Under the pieces are notes generated by a model. It ran no database searches and was not told the DNA's origin. It saw only the letters and a list, made by a program, of their open reading frames with translations. Shown piece after piece: positions 1-10,536 of a stretch of DNA of 64,000 bases. The position numbers were made by a program, and so were the translations under genes. Position 1 is the first letter of the stretch. The number at the start of each line of letters is the position of its first letter. The stretch comes from Coprinus comatus (lineage: Eukaryota; Basidiomycota; Agaricomycetes; Agaricales; Agaricaceae): positions 62,001 to 126,000 of the forward strand of contig JAWPGT010000006.1 in the NCBI GenBank assembly GCA_034638255.1, written 5' to 3'.

Positions 1-1540
1 AATTTTCAACAGCACTCCCCATGGACCCTTTTCCATGCAGTATCGATTTGGATATAGTTTGGACATGGAGAGTGTGGTCCACCGTGTTGGCTCTGCACAA
101 TACCTATTCCCTCAGAATGATCTGTTCCTTGTTGAGGGACTTGTTGTTGACATGTCGTCAGATCACCCAGGAATTGGTTTTCGAAACCACACAATACCTA
201 TCTCAGACTACGGTGCCACTTGGAGCAAGGATATTTTATGGTTAGAGCCACAAACCTCTTATGTGGACACAAACTTCACGCTGGATTTAGAAAGCCAATT
301 AATCATATATCATGGTGATATAAGTACGTTAGCGAACCAACCATCTCTCGATGATTGGCTGTTGGATGGGCAGAACGTCGATGTCGATAGAATGGCATAT
401 ATAACCGCAATTGTGAAGAACCACTACATCTGGAGGCAACTTGATACACAGCTGCATTCAACACACACATACACATTCAACGACGATTCCAATATCCTTG
501 ATATTATATTGGAAAAACTTACCCCATGCTTGTACCAATCTTTCCTCTGCCTTTTGGTTCACACATATCCCTGTGAATGGGACATTGGAGATGGAAGCAG
601 GCTGGAATCCAACTCTTCCCGTATTGGCCATTCTTGTAAAATCCTTGCGACACTACAGAACATCGAAGATGTGTCGGCGGTGGCGATCACTGGGTCATAT
701 GCTTACACCCTGACAGCATGTTCATCAGTTACCCGTGCATCCTTGCAAAACGTCACTTTCTTGGCAAATACCAGTCATCCCGATCTTCAAAAGATCCACC
801 TTACTCGAATCCCTGTGAATTACTCAGTCCTATGGGCGAAGGAAATAAATATTGATCCAAGTATATCAAGGATTGACCCTCTTTGGGGAAGAGTTGCCGA
901 TGAATACGAGCATGATTCGTTTGTATGGACTATTCGTAGCAGTGCATTTTATGTACCCCATCAAGGATCAGCAGGCGGTCTAAATCCGGGATTGCCGTCA
1001 GGTAATCCATCACTGAGCGCGACTAGTGCTTGGGAATTTGTATACAATCAAGAAGGCACGGCAGGCGAATATTTTGTTGGTGGACATTGGAAACTTGATG
1101 ACAAAATTCAAAACTTAATAAAAGCGGAACCTTTGACTGGCCAAGCTAAAGTTTTCAATTTGATTTGGACTGACATAATGGCCAATAATCTTGTGGGTAC
1201 CCAAAAGAGTGACATACTTCTTGCTTCCAAATTCCAACCCTCACTCCAATACGACCTTCGATTTGCCATTCCTGGTTTCATCCTAATAGCTATCTGGGCA
1301 CCATCGTTCCTAATCTCTATCGCACTCCTTATCAGCCGCACTCTCACTTTCAAGCACATCCGAAACGTTCTCAATCATGCCTCTATTGGTCGAGTAATCA
1401 CAGGCTCATCGGCATTACGAGTTATACAACCAGAAGCTAAATCTGGATCTGATGAAGAGGAACAAGAGGACGTTAACGCAGACTCAAGTAATGTCCGAGT
1501 CCCTTTGATGTTCTCGGACCGTTACTGCATCAACAATTGA
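1..1540 (+). CDS. Unknown extracytoplasmic protein with C-terminal membrane anchor (5' end outside window)
   Basis: The reading frame is open from base 2, so the true start lies upstream of the window; the first internal Met is at 35. The visible part is about 510 residues without an obvious intron. It has many N-x-S/T sites, scattered Cys and aromatic residues, and no domain that I recognise. One strong transmembrane segment lies near the C-terminus (about 1255-1335, FAIPGFILIAIWAPSFLI), followed by a short acidic tail. This suggests a type I membrane protein with a large glycosylated outer part; that is inference. A +1 frame stays open for about 45 codons past the stop (to about 1675), so the annotated end could reflect an unseen intron or a frameshift. 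Such single-TM proteins are common lineage-specific genes in mushrooms. Function unknown. Confidence 0.6.
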   Translation, partial: IFNSTPHGPFSMQYRFGYSLDMESVVHRVGSAQYLFPQNDLFLVEGLVVDMSSDHPGIGFRNHTIPISDYGATWSKDILWLEPQTSYVDTNFTLDLESQLIIYHGDISTLANQPSLDDWLLDGQNVDVDRMAYITAIVKNHYIWRQLDTQLHSTHTYTFNDDSNILDIILEKLTPCLYQSFLCLLVHTYPCEWDIGDGSRLESNSSRIGHSCKILATLQNIEDVSAVAITGSYAYTLTACSSVTRASLQNVTFLANTSHPDLQKIHLTRIPVNYSVLWAKEINIDPSISRIDPLWGRVADEYEHDSFVWTIRSSAFYVPHQGSAGGLNPGLPSGNPSLSATSAWEFVYNQEGTAGEYFVGGHWKLDDKIQNLIKAEPLTGQAKVFNLIWTDIMANNLVGTQKSDILLASKFQPSLQYDLRFAIPGFILIAIWAPSFLISIALLISRTLTFKHIRNVLNHASIGRVITGSSALRVIQPEAKSGSDEEEQEDVNADSSNVRVPLMFSDRYCINN

Positions 1541-2581
1541 ATTACCACTGGAAAAGAATTGTAAATGGGCCGAGGGTCGTGGACAGATACAAGCTATCTT
1601 AGATTTATCACCCCCGAATCTGAAGGCTCAGAATCCGAAGTCCGAGAGCTCTACAAGTAGTCATGAGCCCTGTTGAGTTTCTCAAGTTTCTCTCTGTATT
1701 TTGATTCACTTCATGGTATTTGTACACTTGGCTTGTGATTAGTAGTAGTGACTCCCTCGCAAAAACTTTGGAATACGTGTACGCGATAACTACTATCTGC
1801 TACATACTATATCAATATCTTCTGTCATCATTAACTTACTTCGAATTCACTTCCTTGATGTAGCAGGGACCAGCCATTATCATCATCAATGCGGATAACA
1901 CATGTGCAACATGATGGCGTTACGTGCTTTGTGGAAGGTATGGGCACGAGGGAGAGATGTGGTTAAATATTGAGCGAGCGCAACCATTCAAAAATTAAAT
2001 TATCATATAAATTGCTCGTTCAAAGTTAATTTCAAGTTCAACCTCCGGGACTATTATGGCTTTGGGGGTACTCTAGTGAAACCTCACACATCCCGACAGG
2101 TGTACTCACTATACGATCATTCGCTATCACCTACCTCAATTTATTCAATTTGGTGTTATGGTGACGGTGGAGCTAATCTCTTTGAATCTTGTACTTTAGT
2201 ACTTGAAAATTTTACACTATTTAGTATAACTCATAACAAGATGACAATGTGTTGTTCAAGTTCAGAGCCTTTTTTTTACATTGTCACACGTTTTGAAGAA
2301 GTGATTCTATTTCGCAACATAGTCTCTCCCAAAAACCACCAGATTGCATATTTGCATCACGACAGTGTTCTACAACATCAAGCAACGAGTTTTGTTCTAC
2401 AAATATTATCGCATTGCAATTTTCAGCCTTAAATCAAATAACCTGGCTATGTGATAGTTGCCAAGTTTTACAGAGTCCGGTGGCAATGCCAAATGCTTGG
2501 TCATATTATGATCCCAAGGTCCTGGTCCTTGGGTTACGCACTGGGTGTGTCCATTTACTCACACTCAATTGATACCTCGCA
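1541..2581. other. Intergenic region
   Basis: About 1 kb between the first gene and clf1. It holds short open frames (for example 2076-2432 on the plus strand) without recognisable protein content, and AT-rich stretches. I see no RNA gene or repeat. The last part must contain the clf1 promoter. Confidence 0.4.
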
Positions 2582-5368
2582 ATGCAGGACGGTAGGGCAC
2601 CCAGGCAAGTCACAATTCTTTTCAAAATATCCAACATAAACACTTATAATATACTTGTAGGGTGAAGAATCGCGCGCCCGCTGCGATACAAGTACGTTAT
2701 AACCCTTATTATTCACAGACAACCTTTGGTCATTGATATTGATATTTGCCTTGTTTATATAGATCACAGCGGAGCAAATCTTGCGTGAAGTACGCTTTAT
2801 TATTTTATATATGAAGAGTCTTTGGATTAACTGTGATTATTATAATTATAGGCGCAAGAGCGACAGGAGCCAACGTTTCGTGCACCAAAACAACGAGTTG
2901 AAGATTTTGAGGAATTGACAGAATTTCAAGGTCGTAAACGGAAAGAATTTGAGGAACGAATTCGACGTACTAGAGGAAACATGTACGTAGTCACTTCTCT
3001 ATTACTTCGGTTCTTCTAACAAATGACCAACACCAAAACAGAAAAGAATGGCTTCAATATGCGAATTGGGAGGTATGAATGGCGACTTCTTCTACCTACG
3101 CACTTACTGACCCCTTTTATTGTGATAGGCCAGCCAGAATGCATTTGATCGTTCACGGTCTGTTTTCGAACGTGCTTTGGATGTGGACCCAAGGAGTATC
3201 CAACTATGGCTCAACTACACCGAGATGGAACTCAAATCACGCAACGTCAAACATGCTCATAACCTCTTCGATCGCGTCGTCACTCTCCTTCCACGCGTTG
3301 ACCAGCTGTGGTACAAATATGTATATCTAGAAGAACTACTAGGAAACGTCCCAGGAGCTCGTCAAATATTTGAAAGATGGATGCAGTGGGAACCTGATGA
3401 CAAGGCATGGCAAGCCTATATCAAAATGGAACAGAGGTATAATGAACTTGATAGAGCGAGTGCTATTTATGAGAGATGGGTTGCTGTGAGACCTGATCCT
3501 AGGGTTTGGGTCAAATGGGCAAAGTATGAAGAAGAAAGAAATAAATTGGATAAAGCTCGTGAAGTTTTCCAAACGGCGTTGGAGTTCTTTGGTGATGATG
3601 AGGAACAGATAGAAAAGGCTCAGGCTGTGTTTGGTGCATTTGCGAAAATGGAGACGCGTCAGAAAGAATATGAACGCGCAAGAGTGATTTACAAGGTACC
3701 CATTCATATATCCTTAAAACTGTTGAAATCAAATGCTAATGACAAGATTGTTAGTTTGCTTTGGAACGAATTCCAAGATCAAAGTCATCCGGCCTTTATG
3801 CTTCATATACTAAATTCGAAAAGCAACATGGCACTCGTTCAACACTGGAAAACACTGTTCTTGGTAAAAGACGAATTCAGTACGAGGAAGAGTTGGCTCA
3901 TGACGGTCGCAATTATGATGTCTGGTTTGATTATGCACGATTGGAGGAAGGCGCATGGAAAGACCTTAGAGAAGAAGGTGCAACTAAAGAGGAGATGGAT
4001 ACTGCTGGTGGTCGGGTGAGAGAAGTATATGAACGTGCTGTTGCGCAAGTTCCACCTGGAGGTGAGAAGCGACATTGGCGGAGATATATCTTCCTATGGT
4101 TGGATTATGCCTTGTTCGAAGAAATCGAAACAAAGGTTTGTTTACCCACCTTACCCTTTTTATTTTATTTTTATTAACGCATATATTTTAGGATTATGAT
4201 CGTGCAAGACAAATATACCAAACCGCACTCAAACTCGTACCTCACAAACAATTCACATTTGCCAAACTTTGGATTATGTTTGCCAAATTTGAAATTCGTA
4301 GACTTGATTTACAAGCTGCTAGGAAAATACTTGGAGCTGCTATTGGCATGTGTCCAAAGGAAGCTCTCTTTAAAGGTTATATCGATCTCGAAATAGAGGT
4401 GGGTTTTTTTTCTTTCAGTATACACTAGATGTTAAAAATGATATACTAACTTGTGGTATTATAGCTTCGCGAATTTGATCGCGTTCGACAATTATACCAA
4501 AAATACTTAGAGGTCAGTCTCCCACTCTTTTTATTTTTATTTTTATATCTTATTTTTATTCTGTAAAAAAAACAGTTTGATCCCTCAAATTCACCTGCGT
4601 GGATCAAATACGCCGAACTCGAAGCTCAACTTCAAGATTTCGCACGTACACGAGCTATATTTCAACTCGGAATTTCCCAATCACCGCTCTCAATGCCAGA
4701 AGTATTATGGAAAGCATTTATCGATTTTGAGGTTGATGAAGGTGAACGTGAGAATGCTAGAGAGTTGTATGAGAAACTTGTTAAACAGAGTGGTCATGTT
4801 AAAGTTTGGATTGCGTATGGACTTTTTGAAGCTGAAGCTATTCCTGTTCCTAGAGATGAAAGGGAAGAGGAAGAGGAGGAGGGAGATGAGGAACAAGAGG
4901 AAGTGGAAGTTAAAACTGTTCCTGGTGATCCTGGACTTGCAAGACAGGTATTTGAGAGAGGGTATAAGGATTTGAAGAATAGGGGATTGAAGGGCGAGGT
5001 TAGTCTTGTCTCTGTCTCTGTCGCTCATTATCATTTTACTGATTTTTTTTTTTTCAAATCGTCGTTTTTAGCGTGTGGCTTTACTTGAAGTTTGGAAATC
5101 ATTCGAAGAACAACAAGGTACACCACAAGATATAGCAAAGGTAGAAGCTATGATGCCACTCAAAGGTACACGTCGCGTGGAAGATCCAATTACAGGACAA
5201 TTGGAAGAGGTTGCGGATCTCATTTTCCCAGATGACGAAAGAGAATCAAATCCTACTTCTTTCAAATTCCTACAAATGGCCCATGCTTGGAAAGCTGCAA
5301 GAGCACTGGTGGTGCTGGTGCTGGTGCTGGTGGATTGGGTTCAGGAGCGTCATCATCGCGTGCGTTGA
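2582..5368 (+). CDS. clf1: Pre-mRNA-splicing factor Clf1 (Crooked neck-like, HAT-repeat protein)
   Basis: Clf1/Crn is a scaffold of the Prp19-associated (NineTeen) complex in the spliceosome. Spliced, the protein starts [20 protein letters not shown] and is built almost entirely of HAT (half-a-TPR) repeats, for example [16 protein letters not shown] and [21 protein letters not shown] place ten introns: 2605-2660, 2692-2762, 2790-2851, 2983-3041, 3073-3128, 3696-3754, 4136-4191, 4399-4464, 4513-4575 and 4999-5071. The first is a GC-AG intron with a perfect AG/GCAAGT donor; using it restores the KNRAP start region typical of the family. A Glu-rich loop lies at about 4850-4920. In the frame followed, the end is a Val/Leu run stopping at 5368. 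Another frame from about 5300 gives a Gly/Ala-rich then Asp-rich tail ending at 5484, which looks more like a real Clf1 C-terminus, so a one-base frameshift is likely. Family assignment is firm. Confidence 0.93.
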
Positions 5369-5487
5369 GTGGATTTGTTGCTTCTGCTTCTTCAGCGAAT
5401 AGGAACGACAAAAGTTCTGACGATGATGAGGACGATGGTGATGATGATGATGAAAGTGATGCTGCTAGTTCACGCGCGTGGTGATGA

Positions 5488-5685
5488 TTGAAACAAGTTG
5501 TGAGGGAAAGGACGAATACACATGAGCTTTTTTTTTTACAAAAATACGAGTTTGTTCTCAACATTCAAGACGCAGTAATGACCGAATACATCATCGACCT
5601 TCACCGACAATGTAATGGCAACCTAGAAACCTTCAAGAAGACACTGAACGAGTTAGAATCTCAGTTTTCGGACTCATTCATTTGA
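5488..5685 (+). pseudogene. Relic resembling the N-terminal domain of Prp22/DHX8 splicing helicase
   Basis: A 65-codon frame whose second half (about 5540-5685) contains YIIDLHRQCNGNLETFKKTL followed by a SQFSDSFI end. This pattern (D-x3-hydrophobic-E-hydrophobic-IDLH, then F-x-K-x-L, then F-DS) is that of the short helical domain at the start of DEAH helicase Prp22/DHX8. The frame stops straight after it, and no helicase motif, S1 domain or further exon follows before the next gene. It is therefore read as an isolated gene fragment. It lies only 0-200 bp downstream of clf1, another spliceosome gene; whether that is chance cannot be told. It could instead be an alternative terminal exon or a small gene. 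The similarity is from recognition only. Confidence 0.42.
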
Positions 5686-6123
5686 TTTCCTGCGACCTGT
5701 TGTATGTGATATATATACTCTATAATCCAACCTGTTTTTTTTTTTTTTCGCACAAAACTTCTTCATCCATGTGCATGTGCGGCGATGAGAAGATCGAAAG
5801 CGTTTCCTTCTCTTCTTTTACCAATATAATGGTGTATCTATCTATCACAAATCTATCAGGAACCGAAATGCCGTCGGTTTGATCGGTTTTCGGTAGTTAT
5901 TGTTTTCGGTAAATAAGTAATGGAACCTCGACAGCAGAAGATATGAATAAGTATATATATAGAACACGAATCCAGTTAAATATGTTACTGTACATACAAG
6001 TTTACAAAAATTACAACAAAAATGATCCCTAAAAGTAACGCAATAACAACACACCGTTGACAAGGAGGATTATCATGACTCTCGAGTCCGACTAGTACCC
6101 CATATACAACGCAATTAACAAAT
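5686..6123. other. Intergenic region between convergent transcripts
   Basis: About 440 bp between the Prp22-like relic and the 3' end of the minus-strand DUF6534 gene. T-rich and A-rich runs; it probably holds the 3' ends of both transcripts. Nothing else recognised. Confidence 0.4.
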
Positions 6124-8342
6124 TTAAACAGCTTCTCCAATATGTATAGCTTTCTTATCATCATCAAGTCCACCTTGAACAGTAACTTGACGATCTATAT
6201 TAACCAAAACCCTCTGAAAAAAAAAAAAAAAAAAAAAGCATCAATTAATGTAATTTTTTCGTTAATAATAACAACCGGTGAGTGAAATTTTTACATGATC
6301 ACTAACCTGTCCTGATCCATCTTCCAAATACATATCTTCTTTTTGATTTTGGAATAACAACCGATTTGGAGTATTATTACCACCACCACCACTGCCGCCG
6401 AGACGTGGAGATGTTTGTAAAGCAATGTTATCCAATGGGTTATTACTACCAAGGGTACCTGAGATAGATGATAAAGTTCCTTGGATACTAAGACCTGCGA
6501 CTTTTTCGCGTAGGAATTGACGAGCGTTGAGTGTTGCTAGGAGACTGTTGAAGTAGACTTTTTTTGCGTGTGTGTGTGTGTGTGAGAGAGAGAAGGGGGG
6601 TTTATCAGAATCGAGGTGGGTAAGGTGGAATGAAGGAGACCTACGTTTACTCAAACAGAAATAAACCGCTAGAAAGATGAGACGTTGAGGAAAGACAGCA
6701 TATGTAATGAAACAAGCGATAGAGCATAGTCTGTTGGGGGGGAGGGGTTCAATGCCAATGCCAAAAGATTGTCAGTTTCATAATTGACACGATTGATAAA
6801 AACGGAGAGATATATACTTACGTCGTAAGAACAGCTACAAATCCGAGGAAGAAAGATCAGAAGTCACCGAGAAAAAAAACGTCAGTATAACAGTCACCAA
6901 TTTCGGTTCCCCAAAGGAGCTTTATTATAGTATGTATCATTATACCGTATAATTGGAACACTTACTTGTGTTGATCGTGTATGCCATCAAAATAGTTACT
7001 AAACCATCCGTCCTGATAGGTGAGAAATGAAGAGATGAACGACGTGATGGTTAGTTATAATTAGTAACAAAAAAGATTGAAAGCGTGGTTTAAACGTTCG
7101 AATCAGCGGTAGAATTACAATTTTTTTCGTTTATAGCGCTTACCTTTTGAATCCTGTTCGAGTCTTTGAAAGTCCCACGCATAAAGAAACAGCGATAAGA
7201 ATGTCAACTACTACACCACTTCCCAGAGAAGCGTATAAGAACCCCTTTTAATTATAATCAGGTACCGTGAACAATAGCGCAGCATATGTTAGACGTACGG
7301 AGATCAATTGGAACTCGCTGAAGCTACGTAAAGGGAATCTAGAAGGTGAAATAGAACTTGAGTACCGTAGCAGTTTATTATTATGGAGAACCGAACTCAC
7401 GCTTTGGAAACGAAGACTATGTGCCACATTGTAATTCGCTTCAAGTAAAGAAGTAATTGATGCAACTTACTCATTCCAGTGACTGTTTGAGAATGTACGG
7501 TCAGGTAAGGTATCCAAAGGCAAAGAAAGAGATAAAAGAACGAACGTGCACAGGCCAATGTCGTGAGGAGCTTTTTTAAACGTCAGATTAAACCCTTTCC
7601 CTTTCTTGTTTTGGGTTTTAATGACAATGACTCACAATACTGCCAGTTAAAAGGTAACTATGGCTTACTATAGATCGGGCTCAGTCGGCTGTTGGACTGT
7701 ATCACAGGTGTAGAATATACTTACGAACCCATACACGTCTTCCAAATATACTAGTCTATGGAATTAGTGATACGTTTATGAAACTTAAGCTTTTGATATA
7801 CTTACGCCCTGATAATCAAGTCGCTTGCGATCTTCAAAAGTATAAGCAACTGATTTGACTAGACAATTCGTAGGCTCACCGTAAAATAAACGTGAACGAG
7901 CAAAGATCTAGAGCATCGAAGAGTAAGAATTAGACGGTGAGTGATTGTTTCCGTACGATTCACCTGGTCGGTCTGAGCATTACGGGCGCATTTCCAAAAT
8001 TCGAAATCAAGTAAAAGTATATGCCATGGATAACGAGCGCCATATGTATAGTGTCGAATACCCATAATATGTATATCTTATGATATGTATGGCTAGTTAG
8101 CACTCTTCCGAAACTTTTGTCCTATACCAAATACTCACCAAAGATCTAAAGAACCAAGAGTCCTTGTGACCCCTACAGAAAAATATGTAGGTTTGCAGAC
8201 AAGTGATTCCGTATAATCTAGTAGTTGTCGGTTTTCGACTAAATCGCTATTGAGAGATCACATACACACAAGCCGCTACTGCGCCTAGAAATATTGAGCC
8301 AGGTTGGATAGCTTCCAAGATTGCTGCCGATTTAGGGTCCAT
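6124..8342 (-). CDS. DUF6534-type multi-pass membrane protein (Agaricomycete family)
   Basis: The start at 8342 gives MDPKSAAILEAIQPG, and exon 1 ends at 8266 with a GTATGT donor. The next exons give YGITCLQTYIFF, then DTIHMALVIHGIYFYLIS (about 8050-7980), all as in the DUF6534 family of predicted 7-TM proteins found in great numbers in mushrooms. Near the C-terminus the diagnostic YFNSLLATLNARQF motif is at about 6560-6510, after a TM exon (about 6730-6660). The last exon ends EAV-stop at 6124. Many small introns interrupt the gene, one with a poly-A/T run at 6218-6239; the exons between about 7860 and 6750 were not all resolved. The cytoplasmic tail is Gly/Ser rich. The family has no established biochemical role. 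Confidence 0.75.
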
Positions 8343-8888
8343 GTCTTGCTGACCGAAAATGTAGTCGTACAGTCAAAAGGGAAGGGAGCGACTTAACAAA
8401 ACATACTGAGTCTTCAGGTTAAAATACCAACACGGAGGAAATATTTTGTGCTCACACGGACGTCATCCAAGATCAGCGTGTCATGCTTCAAGTTACCTCT
8501 TAATATATCAATCGGCACTTGATTTCAAGGCATTTTGTTTTTAGAAGCGTGTCGCATAACGCCTGGAAAGACCGTCCCTGACGATTCTGTGGTAAAGGAA
8601 CAATCAGATCACTGAGAATATAGGATGTGGAGTAGACACTTAACATCCATGTTCCAAATGTACTTCACTGAAAAGTGAAAGATGGGGATAAGCTGATTAG
8701 CAAACTAAGATATGGAGAGATCCAATGTGTACGCAAGCATTTCTGGTGAATGATCAAATCAAACAACTTTATCAACTAACTATCAAAAGTCAATATTTCA
8801 TCCATTTGCCGGACCATACAATTTTGTCAATTGACAAATGTACAGATAACCAAACAAAGAGAGAAAAGGACCCGTAAAGTAAGGGATC
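8343..8888. other. Intergenic region (upstream of the DUF6534 gene, downstream of U2)
   Basis: About 550 bp containing the promoter of the minus-strand DUF6534 gene and the 3' flank of the U2 snRNA. No ORF or repeat recognised. Confidence 0.4.
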
Positions 8889-9071
8889 CCCAGACGACAT
8901 AAGCCAGTAGTGCAGCGGCAGAGTCATCGCGCCCAAGTCGTGCAAGCAGAGGACGAGGGACTGGGGCGGCAAAAATTAGATAACCAATAATGGAGGCGGT
9001 GCCTCCATAATAGTGGTTAAACTATTAAGAACAGATACTACACTTGATCTAAGCCAAAAGGCCAGAGTGGT
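8889..9071 (-). ncRNA. U2 spliceosomal snRNA
   Basis: Read on the minus strand, the RNA starts at about 9071 with a 5' hairpin and CCTTTTGGCTTAGATC, followed by the invariant branch-site recognition core GTGTAGTATCTGTTC. Next come stem-loop II (a GGAGGCACCGCCTCC-like hairpin) and an Sm site (AATTTTTG). Stem-loop III is closed by CGCCC/GGGCG. Stem-loop IV is closed by GATGAC/GTCGTC, ending near 8891. Its length of about 183 nt and the order of elements are right for fungal U2. U2 pairs with the intron branch site. The 5' end differs from the human sequence but resembles other fungal U2 RNAs. The exact 3' end is uncertain by a few bases. The copy looks functional. Confidence 0.93.
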
Positions 9072-9097
9072 AAAGAATCACAATGATGGATGACTGC

Positions 9098-9104
9098 TTA
9101 TATA
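9098..9104 (-). promoter_or_regulatory. TATA box of the U2 snRNA gene
   Basis: TATATAA read on the minus strand, centred about 30 bp upstream of the U2 5' end at 9071, the expected distance for an RNA polymerase II start. It lies at the edge of the dispersed repeat that begins at about 9102. Confidence 0.6.
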
Positions 9105-9842
9105 CTGCCAACTAGTCTGCGCACGGACCATAGGCTATTATTTAACTTAATATGGCAATATGTGGGGGGCGGCACTGTGACCTGGTGTCCTGACTGTGCA
9201 GCAATGTAGCCACAAGTATTGGTAGCCTTTGGATAAACACACTGACCAGTGACGGACAACCTCGGACAACATCCAGACAATCCCTTGCGACGAGGGTGTC
9301 CAGACCACTGATTCGTCAATTGCACACAAGTATGTTTAACCCACTTGGTTTGCGAAGCTGTCATTAATAAGGTTATTGAATGGTTAACCAGGGAATACTA
9401 CCATGATCTGCTCAGATATCGTAGGTTCTTTTCCGTATAACATGGGTCTGAGTAATCGCCCAAGTCTTACAGGACTGTATTTGACTTCCTCGGAGATAAG
9501 TTATTGATGAGCCGCCTCCTCCTTTTGACAAAACCCCCCTGATCTTCCGAAGAGCATGAAAATGATTAGAACAAAAACAAGTACATTAGTAGCGCTCAAC
9601 GGTAGTAGCTCGGCGGCAAGCGACATCGAAGGCTACATCGTGGAACGCCGATCATGCAGAAACGCTGATCTCCGAATATTCCGTGATTCAAGATTATCTA
9701 AAACGTCATTACAAGACTTAAAATCACAATCAAACTCAATGACAATGCGACTTGATTACAGAGAGTAGTAGTTTTGATAAATCTAAAATCTCAATATACA
9801 GACCGAGTACCATTGAATAGTACTATATAGGCCGTTCCACGT
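9102..9842. repeat. Dispersed repeat, copy 1 (partner at 13058-13830)
   Basis: From ctagtctgcgcacggaccat (9113) to taggccgttcca this ~740 bp segment matches 13070-13826 almost throughout, in the same orientation, with small indels and many point differences. The two copies are therefore related but not recent. The short open frames inside are not conserved between copies, and no transposase or reverse transcriptase is visible. No clear inverted terminal repeat was found. One edge lies exactly at the U2 promoter, so part of it may have served as the U2 upstream region. It may be a non-autonomous mobile element or a segmental duplicate; the sequence of this window cannot decide. Confidence 0.85.
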
Positions 9843-10536
9843 CTCTATTCCATACCACAATTTCGTTCCCGCCTGTTCGCTGCTCGTATGACTATTTCAC
9901 ACCTGCGTGAAAGCTACTACACATTGGGTATTATGCTCCAGCTTGGCAGACTCAGTATTCGTAGTTTGTAATTCTCATTGTGATGGGATGTCAGTGTTTA
10001 CTATCTAGTCGCGATTCAATGGAAAAAGTCAAAGAATTACCTTGCCTGTGAGCTATCTCTGTTGTTCATGAATCATAAATCAAAACAAGTTTCTCTCATT
10101 CTCCAGCAGCTTCCACGGTCTCATTCTCCAGCAGCTTCCACGGTCTCATTCTTGAAGTTTGATCCTTGGGTCTCGGTGTCTCGTACTCTCAAGTCTCGAG
10201 ATTCTATTTCTCGAGATTGTTTCTCCCAAGACTTGAGTTTCTGTCTCAAGTCTCATCCTGACGTTTTCTCGTTTTCTGTTGTCTTTCTCTCGAGTCTATG
10301 TCTTTTACCAATCATTTGAATGGTTGTATTAGTATATATGCAATTCAATATGTTTTGACTGAATTGAATCTATTGCAGATGTTATAAGTTATGTGTTGAC
10401 ATCATATGTATGGGTACACAAGACCATAATCATCCAAGAGACACGAGCGGTAGAACGAAAATATCTATTGTCTTTGTGAAAGGAAATCGGCTGGGGAACT
10501 AATGATTCTCTGTAATCCCCGAATTGAACAAACAAT
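9843..10536. other. Intergenic region with simple TC-rich sequence
   Basis: Apart from the tandem repeat at 10094-10152, the stretch 10155-10300 is built from related TCTCRAG and CTCGAGA motifs, a degenerate simple repeat. No gene is supported; an open frame at 10062-10319 is produced by the repeat. Confidence 0.5.
10094..10152. repeat. 25-bp tandem repeat (2.4 copies)
   Basis: Two perfect copies of tctcattctccagcagcttc plus cacgg (10094-10118 and 10119-10143) and a partial third. A small minisatellite. Confidence 0.85.

Noticed and set aside
9098..9364. Minus-strand frame with PPPTYCHIKLNNSLWSVRRL shared by both repeat copies (also 13021-13245)
   Set aside because: The shared peptide is only a short part of the repeat; the rest of the frames diverge by indels, so there is no sign of protein-level selection.
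10062..10319. Ser-rich open frame at 10 kb
   Set aside because: Produced by the 25-bp tandem repeat and TCTCRAG simple sequence; no start context or conservation.
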